Shown piece after piece: positions 55,182 to 63,682 of a stretch of DNA of 64,000 bases. Positions within the stretch are counted from its first letter, which is position 1. Every line of letters starts with the position of its first letter. Made by a program: the position numbers and the translations under genes. Origin of the DNA: Pseudoxanthomonas yeongjuensis (lineage in GTDB: Bacteria; Pseudomonadota; Gammaproteobacteria; Xanthomonadales; Xanthomonadaceae); NCBI RefSeq assembly GCF_010093345.1, contig NZ_PDWT01000001.1:1-64000 (forward strand), read 5' to 3'. Under the pieces are notes generated by a model that worked only from the letters and a program-made list of their open reading frames with translations, searched no databases and was not told the DNA's origin.

Positions 55182-55988
55182 CTATGCCGGAACGGCCGCG
55201 AAATTCCAGTGCCAGGGCTCGTAGACGATGCCGTGCGGGTTGTCGCGCGGATAGCTCATGACGAAGCCGAAACCGCCGGCATGCGTGGTCAGCCATGCGA
55301 AGGCAGGCGTGCGCTCGAAGGACTCCTCGGCCGGCGGCTCACCAGGTGCGCCGATATCCAGCGCGTTGCCGCTGTGATGTTCGCTGTAACCCGGCGCCGC
55401 ATTGACGGTGAGGATCTGGCGCACGTCCTGGCCGCGGGCGAGCTTGCGTTCGAAGATGCCCAGTTGGTAATCGTGGCTGCGATAGCCGGAGATCGCGTCC
55501 AGCACCACGCCGTCGGCATCGGCCGCGCGTCGCATCGCCGCCCACGCGCGCGCCGCGCTCGCGGTCAGCCACAACGGGCGACGGTAACGGTCGAAACCGG
55601 CGAAGGCGAGGGCGACCGGCTCCGGCACCAGTTCCAGGCCGACCCGTTCGCCATAACTTTCGTCCAGGCCGAGCCGCTGCAGGCGTTCGATCAATCGATC
55701 CAGCGGCAATTCGCCGGCTGCATCGACGTCGAAGCCGCGATCCGTGCGCAACCCGTCGAGTGCGTCCAGCGCCGCTTCCACGCCGGGTTCGCGCATCCAG
55801 CGCGGCAGCAGCGACTGCATCCCTTCCGGCAGCAGCGCCGCCAGGTAACGGCCGTCCTGCTTGCGCCGCAGGACCACGCTGGCGCGCGACAGGATCCGCG
55901 CATCGGCATTGCTGCGCGCACGCAGCAGGCCGCCAGGCCAGAGTTCGATATCCGGGGTGTTGAGCAGGAGGCGAGGGCGTTCGCGCAT
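55182..55988 (-). CDS. M15 family D-Ala-D-Ala carboxypeptidase (VanY-like)
   Basis: The 268-residue protein has a C-terminal VanY/DdpX-type zinc peptidase domain: the first ligands are in GYSEHHSGNALDIG (His, Asp), and the catalytic Glu and last His are in VYEPWHWNF. The Arg in SGYRSHDYQ binds the peptide carboxylate. The N-terminal 110 residues are a family-specific extension. It has no obvious signal peptide, so it may act on cytoplasmic muropeptides or be exported another way. It is the last gene of the leftward set from the SPFH gene. Confidence 0.85.
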   Translation of the reverse strand: MRERPRLLLNTPDIELWPGGLLRARSNADARILSRASVVLRRKQDGRYLAALLPEGMQSLLPRWMREPGVEAALDALDGLRTDRGFDVDAAGELPLDRLIERLQRLGLDESYGERVGLELVPEPVALAFAGFDRYRRPLWLTASAARAWAAMRRAADADGVVLDAISGYRSHDYQLGIFERKLARGQDVRQILTVNAAPGYSEHHSGNALDIGAPGEPPAEESFERTPAFAWLTTHAGGFGFVMSYPRDNPHGIVYEPWHWNFAAVPA

Positions 55989-55997
55989 CGGCCCAGC

Positions 55998-56603
55998 TTA
56001 GCGGCGTGGAGAATCCGCCGCCAGTTCGCGCAGGCGCTGGAGCAGGACGCGCGGTTGCCGCGGCTGCAACAGCAGGGAATGCCCGCGGCGGGTCGGCAGC
56101 CACAGCAGTTGTTCGCCGCCGGCAGTGGCGACGAACAGCTTCTTCAAGGCGCGCGAGCGGAACCAGCCGCTGCGGAATCCGGGCAGAGACACGGCATTGG
56201 TCTTGAGCATGGGTTTGTGTTCCGGATGCTCGTCGATGGAAATCACCCGCGCGGCTTCGAGTTGCAACTCGGAGAGCGCCAGCTTCTGGCGATAGAAAGT
56301 GGTCACGACTTCAAGGCCGCCTGCATTGAATTGCAGGCGATGCCGGCACGCCAGCCGGTCGAGCGCGAACCAGACCAGGCTGGTGATCGCCGCCACCAGC
56401 AGCGGCCCGAACAACTGGTCCAGCCATCTCGATGCGGCCAGGCTGTCGTCGATCAGGCGTGCCGTCGCATTGTCGCCGCCCGCCAGCAGTGGCAGCACCA
56501 GGCTCAGCGACACCGGCAGCACGACCGTGAGCAACAGCAGCCACAGCCGGCTGCGGCCGCTGACCGGTTCCAGTTGCAGGCGTGGATCGGTTTCGTTGTC
56601 CAT
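55998..56603 (-). CDS. membrane protein with bacterial PH-like domain
   Basis: The 201-residue protein has two membrane spans (RLWLLLLTVVLPVSLSLVLP and a span near residue 72-88). A soluble beta-rich domain follows (FNAGGLEVVTTFYRQKLALS, EQLLWLPTRRGHSLLLQP) that resembles bPH/DUF304-type PH folds. I could not name the family. It is 21 bases after the hydrolase gene stop in the same direction and 9 bases before the M15 gene, so it is probably one transcript. Confidence 0.7.
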   Translation of the reverse strand: MDNETDPRLQLEPVSGRSRLWLLLLTVVLPVSLSLVLPLLAGGDNATARLIDDSLAASRWLDQLFGPLLVAAITSLVWFALDRLACRHRLQFNAGGLEVVTTFYRQKLALSELQLEAARVISIDEHPEHKPMLKTNAVSLPGFRSGWFRSRALKKLFVATAGGEQLLWLPTRRGHSLLLQPRQPRVLLQRLRELAADSPRR

Positions 56604-56624
56604 GTGCCGCCTCGGCATGTCCGC

Positions 56625-57926
56625 TCAGTGTTCCCGGATCCAGCCGGCGATATCGTCGATCAACTGCGCGTCGACGTGCCCGCCAGGCTTGCTGTATTCG
56701 GCCAGCGTGCCCGGGCCTTCGCCGGCGATGCCCAGGTGGTTGAGCGTGGGGTAGTGCTTGAAGGTGGCGCGTGGATCGGTCGAGAAATCCTTCTTCCACA
56801 ACCGCCAATCGGTGTCGACCACCTGGAAATCACGGCCGCCCTGGAGCAGCAGCATCGGAATTTCCAGCTGGTGGGCATCGACAATGGGGTCGATCTTCTC
56901 GAAGGCGCGCCAATAGCCCGCCGGCAGCCCGAGCGGCGTGTCCTTGTCGGCGACATCGGCGTTGCCGCGGACGTTGGCGATCTTCCGGTCCAGTTCGTCG
57001 AGGAATTGCTGCTCCTGCGCATCGATGACGCCATCCGCATCGAGCAGGTAATGGTTCTGTTCGGGCAGGATCGTCAGCAGGGAGCGCGCGGGCGCCGCGA
57101 ACAGGATCAGGCCGGCCACATGGCCGGAGTGCTGCGCGATGCGCGGCGCGAGCATGCCGCCCTGGCTGTGGCCGAGCACGAAGACCTTGCCGGAGTCGAT
57201 GCCCGGTGCGGCCCGCAGCGCGGCCACGGCGGCGACCGCATCGTCGGTGGTTTCCTCATCCATCGTGTACTTGCCGCCGATGAAATCCTGCGGACGCGCC
57301 TTGGTGCGTTTCTCGTAGCGCAGCACGGCGATGCCTTGCACCGCGAGGCCGCGCGCGATATCCAGGAAAGGACGGTTCGGGCCGATGGTCTCGTCGCGGT
57401 CCTGCGGTCCGGAGCCATGCACCAGGACCACGGCGGCGATCTTCGCCGCCGCAGGGACCTTGGGCATCGCCAGCGTGCCCGGCAGGTCGCCTACCGGGAA
57501 GTCGCGCTCGATGTAGTTGGCATCCGCGGCCGGCGCGGCAGCCGGAGCGGGTGGGGCGGGTTGGACCATGAAGCCGGCGATCTTGCCTTGTGCGTCGACG
57601 ACTACTTGCGCGATCAGTTCGCCATTGGCGTAGTGCAGGGGGATCACCACCACCTGCACGCCCTGGTGCGGCGTCACCTTCGCTTCGCCACGCCCCTTGG
57701 CCGCACCGAGCTGCGCGGGCAGCGATTCCCAGACGGCCTTGAGCTTGTCGGCAGGCACGGCGGCGGCCATGTCGGGCGTGAACGATGCTTCGGCCGCGGC
57801 GTAATCCTTCGCGTCCATCTGGTCGAGCAGGCGTGTGGCAATGGATTCCGGCGCATCGGCCGCGTAGGCGGACGGTGCGGCGAAAGCCAGCAGGGTTGCG
57901 AACAGGACGGACAACAATTGTTTCAT
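56625..57926 (-). CDS. alpha/beta hydrolase with N-terminal DUF3887 domain, secreted
   Basis: The 433-residue protein has a Sec signal peptide (cleavage near AYA-AD). The DUF3887 domain (about 25-130) precedes the hydrolase. The nucleophile Ser is in VFVLGHSQGGMLAP, the Asp in LLLQGGRDFQVVD and the His in PTLNHLGIAG. The oxyanion region is AAVVLVHGSGPQDRDET. Such proteins are periplasmic esterases or peptidases with unknown substrate. The start lies two bases from the end of the DUF4177 gene, which places it in the SPFH operon. Confidence 0.88.
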   Translation of the reverse strand: MKQLLSVLFATLLAFAAPSAYAADAPESIATRLLDQMDAKDYAAAEASFTPDMAAAVPADKLKAVWESLPAQLGAAKGRGEAKVTPHQGVQVVVIPLHYANGELIAQVVVDAQGKIAGFMVQPAPPAPAAAPAADANYIERDFPVGDLPGTLAMPKVPAAAKIAAVVLVHGSGPQDRDETIGPNRPFLDIARGLAVQGIAVLRYEKRTKARPQDFIGGKYTMDEETTDDAVAAVAALRAAPGIDSGKVFVLGHSQGGMLAPRIAQHSGHVAGLILFAAPARSLLTILPEQNHYLLDADGVIDAQEQQFLDELDRKIANVRGNADVADKDTPLGLPAGYWRAFEKIDPIVDAHQLEIPMLLLQGGRDFQVVDTDWRLWKKDFSTDPRATFKHYPTLNHLGIAGEGPGTLAEYSKPGGHVDAQLIDDIAGWIREH

Positions 57927-57927
57927 C

Positions 57928-58098
57928 TCATTGCTCCTTCTTCAGGTAAAGCCATGCTCCCAAACCGGCATGCAAGACGCTGACGAGTTCCCAGCCTTGC
58001 AGTCCCAATTGGTTGAGTTGTTCTTCGATCGATGCGCTCTTCAGGCCGGTGAAAGCCGGTTTGACCTCCATCACCTTGTAACTCCAACGTTTGCTCAC
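57928..58098 (-). CDS. DUF4177 family small protein (56 aa)
   Basis: The GTG-started frame encodes 56 residues ([20 protein letters not shown] ... [20 protein letters not shown]). The pattern WEYKVVEV...[14 protein letters not shown] matches DUF4177. Its GTG overlaps the stop of the ribbon-helix-helix gene (GTGA), and its own stop is 1 base before the hydrolase ATG, so it is tightly embedded in the operon. Function of the family is unknown. It was too short for automatic calling at usual cut-offs. Confidence 0.88.
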   Translation of the reverse strand: MSKRWSYKVMEVKPAFTGLKSASIEEQLNQLGLQGWELVSVLHAGLGAWLYLKKEQ

Positions 58099-58280
58099 GA
58101 TTTCTGCTCCCTGGTTTTTTCATCCGTGCCTTTCGGCAACCGTCCAGCCTTGCGCAGCGCGTCGCGCAGCACGTATTCGATCTGCGCATTCATCGAACGA
58201 AGTTCGTCGTTCGACCAGCGTTGCAGTGCCTCCAGCACCTCGGCGCTGATCCGCAGCGGATAGGCTTTCTTTTCGGCCAC
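58095..58280 (-). CDS. Arc-like ribbon-helix-helix DNA-binding protein (61 aa)
   Basis: The 61-residue protein has the Arc/MetJ fold: beta strand [14 protein letters not shown], helix [20 protein letters not shown], then a basic tail ([17 protein letters not shown]). Arc family dimers bind palindromic operators through the strand residues. It sits between the SPFH and DUF4177 genes, with the promoter of the operon carrying a palindrome, so autoregulation is likely. This is inference. Confidence 0.85.
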   Translation of the reverse strand: MAEKKAYPLRISAEVLEALQRWSNDELRSMNAQIEYVLRDALRKAGRLPKGTDEKTREQKS

Positions 58281-58301
58281 GATAGGGTCCGTTGCGCCGG
58301 C

Positions 58302-59186
58302 TCAGTACAACGTGCCGGCGTTGACGATCGGCTGGGTGCCGCGTTCGGAACACAGCACCACCAGCAGGTTGCTGACCATGGTCGCCTTGCGCTCCTCGTC
58401 CAGGTCGACGACTCCTTTCTTCTGCAGTTCGTCCAGGGCCATTTCCACCATGCTGACAGCGCCGTAAACGATGCGCGTGCGCGCGGCGACCACCGCATTG
58501 GCCTGCTGGCGCTGCAGCATCGCCTGGGCGATTTCCGGCGCGTAGGCCAGGTGGCTGATGCGCGCGTCGAGGATCCGCACGCCGGCATCGGCCAGCCGAT
58601 CCTGCAATTCGTCCAGCAGGTGCTTGGAGACTTCGGTGGCGTGGCTGCGCAGGGCCAGCTGGCCGTCTTCGTGCTGGTCGTAGGGATAGCTGGTGGCCAT
58701 GGTGCGCAGGGCCGACTCGGACTGGATGTGGACGAAGCTTTCGTAGTCGTCGACGTTGTAGACGGCCTCGGCCGAATCCACCACCTGCCACACGATCACC
58801 GCGGCGATCTCGATCGGGCTTCCGTCCAGTTCGTTGACCTTGAGCTTGCCGCTCTCGAAGTTGCGCACGCGCTGGGAAACCTTCTTCTTGGAATAGAAGG
58901 GGTTGTTCCAGCGCAGGCCGTTGTCCTTGACCGTGCCCACGTACTTGCCGAACAGGCTGAGCACCGCGGCCTGGTTGGGCTGCACGGTGTACAGGCCGAT
59001 CAGGCTCAGGAAGGCGAGGATGCCGACCACGATGCCGGCCAGGATCTTCACGGCCGACGTGACCCCCATGGCTTTCGAATCGGGGCCGATGCCGGTGACC
59101 ATCAGCCAGCCGGCTAGCAAGCCGACCACTAGGACGCCAAGCAGGAAGGGAATGCCGGGAAGGGAGCGGAATGGGTTTTCTTTCAT
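58302..59186 (-). CDS. SPFH/Band-7 domain membrane protein
   Basis: The 294-residue protein has two N-terminal membrane spans (about 10-35 and 45-65, [20 protein letters not shown]). The SPFH domain follows ([20 protein letters not shown], then [20 protein letters not shown] and [20 protein letters not shown]). It belongs to the flotillin-like prohibitin/stomatin superfamily, which forms ring scaffolds in membranes and often regulates proteases. It is the first gene of the leftward operon. The ATG at 59186 is chosen; a longer frame upstream passes through the promoter. Confidence 0.92.
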   Translation of the reverse strand: MKENPFRSLPGIPFLLGVLVVGLLAGWLMVTGIGPDSKAMGVTSAVKILAGIVVGILAFLSLIGLYTVQPNQAAVLSLFGKYVGTVKDNGLRWNNPFYSKKKVSQRVRNFESGKLKVNELDGSPIEIAAVIVWQVVDSAEAVYNVDDYESFVHIQSESALRTMATSYPYDQHEDGQLALRSHATEVSKHLLDELQDRLADAGVRILDARISHLAYAPEIAQAMLQRQQANAVVAARTRIVYGAVSMVEMALDELQKKGVVDLDEERKATMVSNLLVVLCSERGTQPIVNAGTLY

Positions 59187-59212
59187 GGCGGTGTCCTCAG
59201 GGTTCGAACAAT

Positions 59213-59240
59213 AAGATATCAATTTGATATCAAAACTCAA
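59213..59240 (-). promoter_or_regulatory. SPFH operon promoter with palindromic operator
   Basis: On the minus strand -35 TTGAGT (59235-59240) and -10 TATCTT (59213-59218) are 16 bases apart. Between and over them lies GATATCAATTTGATATC (plus strand 59215-59231), two GATATC half-sites. A repressor bound here would block RNA polymerase; the RHH protein two genes away is the obvious candidate. Confidence 0.65.
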
Positions 59241-59304
59241 CAGCCGTTCGTCGGCTGGCCAGGCAGGCCAGTAAAATGCCGCTCTTTCCACGTCCGGCTC
59301 GCCC

Positions 59305-60489
59305 ATGACCACATTCGGTACTCCGCTTTCTCCCTCCGCGACCCGGGTGCTGCTGCTGGGATCGGGCGAATTGGGCAAGGAAGTCACGCTGGAGCTGCAG
59401 CGTTTCGGAGTGGAGGTGATCGCCGCCGACCGCTACGCCGATGCCCCGGCCATGCACGTGGCCCATCGTTCGCACGTGCTGGACATGCTCGATCCTGCCG
59501 CCTTGCGCGCCCTGATCACGCTGGAAAAACCGCACCTGGTCGTGCCCGAGATCGAGGCCATCCACACCCAGACCCTGGTCGAACTGGAAGCCGAAGGCGG
59601 CGTGCGGGTCATTCCCACCGCCCGCGCCGCGCGCCTGACCATGGACCGCGAAGGCATCCGCCGGCTGGCCGCCGAAACCCTGGGTCTGCCGACTTCGCCC
59701 TATCGTTTCGTCGACACTCATGCCGACTATCGCGAGGCCGTCGCTGCCATCGGCCTGCCGTGCGTGGTCAAGCCGGTGATGTCGTCCTCCGGCAAGGGTC
59801 AGAGCACCCTGCGCACGGAAGCGGACATCGACCCGGCCTGGGATTACGCACAGACCGGCGGCCGCGCCGGCGCGGGCCGGGTGATCGTGGAAGGCTTCGT
59901 CGATTTCGATTACGAAATCACCTTGTTGACCGTGCGCCATGCCGGCGGCACTTCATTCTGCGATCCGGTCGGACATACCCAGGAACACGGCGACTATCGC
60001 GAAAGCTGGCAGCCGCAACCGATGTCGACGCTGGCGCTGCAGCGCTCGCAGCAGGTCGCACGGGCGATCACCGACGACCTCGGCGGCTGGGGCGTGTTCG
60101 GCGTCGAGCTGTTCGTGAAAGGCGACGAAGTCTGGTTCAGCGAAGTCTCGCCGCGTCCGCACGACACCGGCCTGGTCACGCTGGCCTCGCAGGACCTGAG
60201 CGAATTCGCGTTGCATGCGCGCGCGATCCTCGGCCTGCCGATCCCGGCGATCCGCCAGCTCGGTCCCTCGGCGTCCTGCGCGATGCTGGCCCAGGGCCAT
60301 GGCGTGCCGGTGTTCTCCAATGTGGAAGCCGCATTGCGCGAGCCGGATTCCGCATTGCGCCTGTTCGGCAAGCCACGCGTGGAAGGGCAGCGTCGCGTCG
60401 GCGTGACCCTGGCGCGCGGCGATACTCTCGACGCGGCGCGCAGTGTCGCGTGCGCCGCGGCCGCAGCGATTACCATCGAACTGGAATGA
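59305..60489 (+). CDS. purT: formate-dependent phosphoribosylglycinamide formyltransferase 2
   Basis: The 394-residue ATP-grasp enzyme makes formyl-GAR from GAR, formate and ATP in purine synthesis, replacing folate-dependent PurN. Markers are [19 protein letters not shown] at the N-terminus, [18 protein letters not shown] for ATP binding, and [20 protein letters not shown] near the catalytic metal site. The length fits E. coli PurT (392). It is divergent from the SPFH operon with about 118 bases between starts. No clear PurR box was found. Confidence 0.96.
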   Translation: MTTFGTPLSPSATRVLLLGSGELGKEVTLELQRFGVEVIAADRYADAPAMHVAHRSHVLDMLDPAALRALITLEKPHLVVPEIEAIHTQTLVELEAEGGVRVIPTARAARLTMDREGIRRLAAETLGLPTSPYRFVDTHADYREAVAAIGLPCVVKPVMSSSGKGQSTLRTEADIDPAWDYAQTGGRAGAGRVIVEGFVDFDYEITLLTVRHAGGTSFCDPVGHTQEHGDYRESWQPQPMSTLALQRSQQVARAITDDLGGWGVFGVELFVKGDEVWFSEVSPRPHDTGLVTLASQDLSEFALHARAILGLPIPAIRQLGPSASCAMLAQGHGVPVFSNVEAALREPDSALRLFGKPRVEGQRRVGVTLARGDTLDAARSVACAAAAAITIELE

Positions 60490-60505
60490 CAAGGGAAGAC
60501 GAGCG

Positions 60506-60799
60506 ATGAATGGAAACGAGGGATATGCGGTGTTCTTCTTCCCGCCCGCACTGGAAGCGCTGGGCGAGGCGATCAAGCCTTACCTGGCCGAGGGCCCTGC
60601 CGGCGCGCATGTGTTGTGCAAGGAAATAGACACGGCCGGCGCCCTGATCGAGATGACCCTGGAAGCGCCCACTGTCGACGGCAAGACCTCACTGGTCGAA
60701 CTGATGGTGCCCGGCAGCATGGTGCGCATGATCGTGTCGGCGCACAGCGACGGCAGTTTCGGCTTCGGCCCGCGCAAGGCGCCGACACCCGCGACGTAG
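60506..60799 (+). CDS. small hypothetical protein (97 aa)
   Basis: The 97-residue protein (MNGNEGYAVFFFPPALEALG) looks like a small alpha/beta domain and ends in TLEAPTVDGKTSLVELMVPG and a Gly-rich tail. AAGGGAAG lies before the ATG. It follows purT by 16 bases and may be co-transcribed. Its stop TAG is the second to fourth base of the following REP element. No family recognised. Confidence 0.7.
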   Translation: MNGNEGYAVFFFPPALEALGEAIKPYLAEGPAGAHVLCKEIDTAGALIEMTLEAPTVDGKTSLVELMVPGSMVRMIVSAHSDGSFGFGPRKAPTPAT

Positions 60800-60869
60800 G
60801 AGCGGGCCTTGCCCGCGATGCTTTTGCGCGATCTGGTCGAAAGGCATCGCGCCCAAGGGGCGCTCCTAC
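60796..60869. repeat. SMAG-like REP pair that supplies two stop codons
   Basis: GTAGGAGCGGGCCTTGCCCG on the left and CGCCCAAGGGGCGCTCCTAC on the right. The GTAG end gives the TAG stop of the upstream gene (60797-60799), and the CTAC end gives the TAG stop of the leftward gene (60866-60868). Confidence 0.88.
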
Positions 60870-62074
60870 AAAGACACGTCTACCCAGACCAGGTGATGGT
60901 CGCTGCCATCGGCGATAGCCGCATCGGCGTTGTCGTGCGCGGGCCAGAACACGCCGCTGTCGATCAATCCGAACCCGGTCGAAGGCAGCACGTAATCCAG
61001 CCGCATCGCCCCGGTCTTGGGGCCGAAATCGCCGGTCACGTGCTGCGGCGAGCCGCGATGCGCGATGCCCTTTGCCGCGTAGGCCTGTACGGTTTCGGCG
61101 CCGCCCTCGCTGCGCGGAGTGGCATGGCGCAGCACGCGTGGATGCTCGAGCAGCTCGACGATCGCTTCATGCAGCCCGTCGCCATCGACCGGGTCGTTGT
61201 TGAGGTCGCCGGCGATGACGAACCGCACATCGGCCGCCAATCCGCCGCAGCGTCCCTGGTCGTCGCACAGCCAGTCCTTGCCGCTGGGCGAAAGGTATTC
61301 CGACCACAGGCGGATCTCGTCGTGGTTGCGCTTGCCGTTGCGGTCCTCGGGCCCGTCGAACACCGGCGGCGTGGGATGCGAGACGAGGAAATGCACGACG
61401 CCGCTGGGAGTTTTCACCGGCACGTCCCAATGCGATTTCGAGGACAGCCGCAACTGCCTCCATATCGCATCGGGGTAGAAGAATCCGCCTGAAGCTGGGT
61501 CGGTCGGGCGCAACGCGCCGGGCATCGCGCTCCAGCGCAGCAACTGGAAAGTGCGGACCTGCGAAGCATCGATCGGATACTTCGACAACACCAGCATGCC
61601 GTACTGGCCGGGATGCAGGCCGTAACCCCAGGCATCATTGCCGCGTGCGCGGCCTTCGCCACCGGCCTCGCCATTGCCATCCAGGTCCAGTCCGCTGGCG
61701 ACACCGGTATTGACCGGGGCGAGGTAGCGATAGGGGTACTTCAACGCTTCGCCGCCGCCGGGTTGCGCCACTTCCAGGTAGCGCTGCTGGAACAGGTCGG
61801 CCGCGCGGTGCGCTTCGTCGTAGTCGAATTCGTTCAACAGCACCAGGTCGGGCCGCACCCGCTGCAGCACGGCGGCGATCTTGCGCGCATGCGCACTGTC
61901 GCCTTCCAGCTCGCGGACCAGGCCGCCGGCTTCGTCGGAGAACAACGAGGTGTTGTAGGTGGCGACGCGCATGGGTTTTCCAGCAGTGTAGGCGGAAGGA
62001 TCGCCATGCACGTTGACCCGCACGCAGGCGGCGAGGAGGGGAAGCAAGATCAGGAGGAAGGATAGTCGGCGCAT
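60866..62074 (-). CDS. endonuclease/exonuclease/phosphatase family lipoprotein
   Basis: The 402-residue protein has a lipoprotein signal (LILLPLLAAC). The EEP fold follows: MRVATYNTSLFSDEA, DLVLLNEFDYDEAHRA, FLVSHPTPPVF, VIAGDLNNDPVDG, and the terminal DGSDHHLVWVDV with catalytic His. Metal ligands Asn, Glu, Asp and His are in place. Members hydrolyse nucleic acid or phospholipid phosphodiesters; an extracytoplasmic role is indicated by the lipid anchor. The substrate is unknown. Confidence 0.88.
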   Translation of the reverse strand: MRRLSFLLILLPLLAACVRVNVHGDPSAYTAGKPMRVATYNTSLFSDEAGGLVRELEGDSAHARKIAAVLQRVRPDLVLLNEFDYDEAHRAADLFQQRYLEVAQPGGGEALKYPYRYLAPVNTGVASGLDLDGNGEAGGEGRARGNDAWGYGLHPGQYGMLVLSKYPIDASQVRTFQLLRWSAMPGALRPTDPASGGFFYPDAIWRQLRLSSKSHWDVPVKTPSGVVHFLVSHPTPPVFDGPEDRNGKRNHDEIRLWSEYLSPSGKDWLCDDQGRCGGLAADVRFVIAGDLNNDPVDGDGLHEAIVELLEHPRVLRHATPRSEGGAETVQAYAAKGIAHRGSPQHVTGDFGPKTGAMRLDYVLPSTGFGLIDSGVFWPAHDNADAAIADGSDHHLVWVDVSL

Positions 62075-62125
62075 GCGGCGATTCTGGCATGGTCGCGTGG
62101 ACCAGAGATGACGAGTGCGGCTCGT

Positions 62126-62217
62126 GGGAACGGCGTCCCCGCCGCGAGCTCTCGATCCTGCATCTGCATCCCGCAACAACGGCAACGGCAAAAGCTCGCG
62201 GCGGGGACGCCGCTCCC
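62126..62217. repeat. inverted repeat pair upstream of the lipoprotein gene
   Basis: Arms of 25 bases (62126-62150 and 62193-62217) with a single mismatch around a 42-base loop. The arms contain CGTCCCCGCCGCGAGCT. It is another repeat family, lying between the end of bpt and the start of the lipoprotein gene. Confidence 0.75.
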
Positions 62218-62231
62218 AGGGACTTCGTGCA

Positions 62232-62957
62232 TTACAGCGGAGTGCGGTTCCAGTTCCTGCCGTCGAACGACTCCAGCGGCTGGAAGCGTCGCTTGTAGTC
62301 CATCTTGCGGTGGCCCTGGATCCAGTAGCCCAGGTACAGGTGCCGGCGCGATTCGCGCCGCGCCCATTCGATCTGGCGCAGGATCGCCAGCGTGCCCAGG
62401 CTGCGGCGTTCCAGATGGGGATCGAAGAAGGTATAGACCGCCGACATCGCTCCCGGGGTGAGGTCGGTGACCGCCACCGCGATCAACCTGCCGTGTTCGC
62501 GCAACTCGAGGAAACGACCCTCGGACCAGCTGCCGACCAGGAACTGCTCGAACTCGATCGCGCCGTGGTCGTCCATACCGCCATCGCGATGGCGTGCGGT
62601 CAAATAGTGCTGGTAGAGCTCCAGGTGTTCCTCGGTACGTTCGGCGGCGACCACGCGCGCCTCCACTCCGGCATTGCGCGCGGCGCAGCGCCGCTGGCTG
62701 CGGTCCGGTTTGAAATCCGCCACCGGGATGCGCACCGCCACGCAGGCGCGGCAACCTTCGCAATGCGGGCGGTAGACCAGGTCGCCGGAACGGCGGAAGC
62801 CCCAGCCCAGCGCGGTCGGGTAGAACGCGGCCAGGCGCGGATCGCGCGGATCGAGGACCAGGTCGCGGGCGATGCGCTCCGGCCAGTAGCCGCAGGGGTG
62901 TTCGCCGGTGTGGAACAGGCGCAGGTCGTCGGACGGTTGCAGGGAGTCGGTGCCCAT
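62232..62957 (-). CDS. bpt: aspartate/glutamate leucyltransferase (arginyl-tRNA-protein transferase family)
   Basis: The 241-residue protein adds Leu from Leu-tRNA to proteins with N-terminal Asp or Glu, marking them for ClpS/ClpAP. Markers are [18 protein letters not shown], the Cys cluster [26 protein letters not shown] and the end motif [19 protein letters not shown]. The length fits Bpt (about 240). It is coupled to the membrane-protein gene 3 bases upstream. Confidence 0.95.
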   Translation of the reverse strand: MGTDSLQPSDDLRLFHTGEHPCGYWPERIARDLVLDPRDPRLAAFYPTALGWGFRRSGDLVYRPHCEGCRACVAVRIPVADFKPDRSQRRCAARNAGVEARVVAAERTEEHLELYQHYLTARHRDGGMDDHGAIEFEQFLVGSWSEGRFLELREHGRLIAVAVTDLTPGAMSAVYTFFDPHLERRSLGTLAILRQIEWARRESRRHLYLGYWIQGHRKMDYKRRFQPLESFDGRNWNRTPL

Positions 62958-62960
62958 GGC

Positions 62961-63539
62961 TCAAGCCATCCCGGACGCCAGCAGGAAAGCGATGCCGGCC
63001 AGCAGTCCGGTGACTGCGCCGGCCAGCAGGTCGCGGGGCACGTGGCGTTGCAATTGCAGCCGCGACCAGGCGACCGCCGCGGCGCAGGCGAAACCCGCCA
63101 GCCCCGCCCACCACGCCACGCTCCACAGCAGGGTGGCGGCGAAGACTACGAAGGCCATGTGCAGCGACAGCTTCCACCAGCGCGCGGTCAGCATCGCCAG
63201 CGCGATCATCGCCGCCGACAGCCCGAGCCCGAGTGCGAGTTCGCGATTATGGCCGTAGCGCATCGCAAGGATCGCCGCCACGACCAGCGCCACCACCAGG
63301 AAACGGTTGAGCGATCTGCGCTCGCCCTTGTTGCTGGCATCCACATGCGCCCAGCGGCCGCGACGCACCTGCCACCACGAATACGCCATGACCACGGCCG
63401 CGAACAGGGCGAAGCCCAAAGCCATCCATGCCGCCGCCCAGCCTTGCCCTCGCGAAATGGCCACGGCCAGTGCCGCCAGCGGCAGCACCAGCATCGGGTG
63501 ACCGAAAATGGAAACGGCGCGGGCGAAGGCCTGGTTCAT
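62961..63539 (-). CDS. PAP2-like membrane phosphatase
   Basis: The 192-residue protein has about five membrane spans. The C-terminal motif SRLQLQRHVPRDLLAG fits SRx5HxxxD of PAP2 phosphatases, with catalytic His and Asp. The second motif PSGH is reduced to LSLH. The first motif KxxxxxxRP is replaced by a basic GRWAHVDASNKGERRSL. It may therefore be an altered or weak member. Its stop lies 3 bases before the bpt start, so they are one operon. Confidence 0.75.
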   Translation of the reverse strand: MNQAFARAVSIFGHPMLVLPLAALAVAISRGQGWAAAWMALGFALFAAVVMAYSWWQVRRGRWAHVDASNKGERRSLNRFLVVALVVAAILAMRYGHNRELALGLGLSAAMIALAMLTARWWKLSLHMAFVVFAATLLWSVAWWAGLAGFACAAAVAWSRLQLQRHVPRDLLAGAVTGLLAGIAFLLASGMA

Positions 63540-63682
63540 GCGGTCAGCATACTGCGGGGGACGTATCGCGTGGGTTGCGACTGTCTGCCGAATGAATGCG
63601 CATGGGTCGCCGTCAACGCCTCCGGGGTAGGGGCGTTAACCGTGGCAGTGGCGGAAACGCGCCACGCCTCCCGGAGATCCAC

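Noticed and set aside
55209..57983. A 924-residue plus-strand frame opposite the M15, PH-like and hydrolase genes
   Set aside because: The opposite strand carries recognisable catalytic motifs in three genes; this frame has none.
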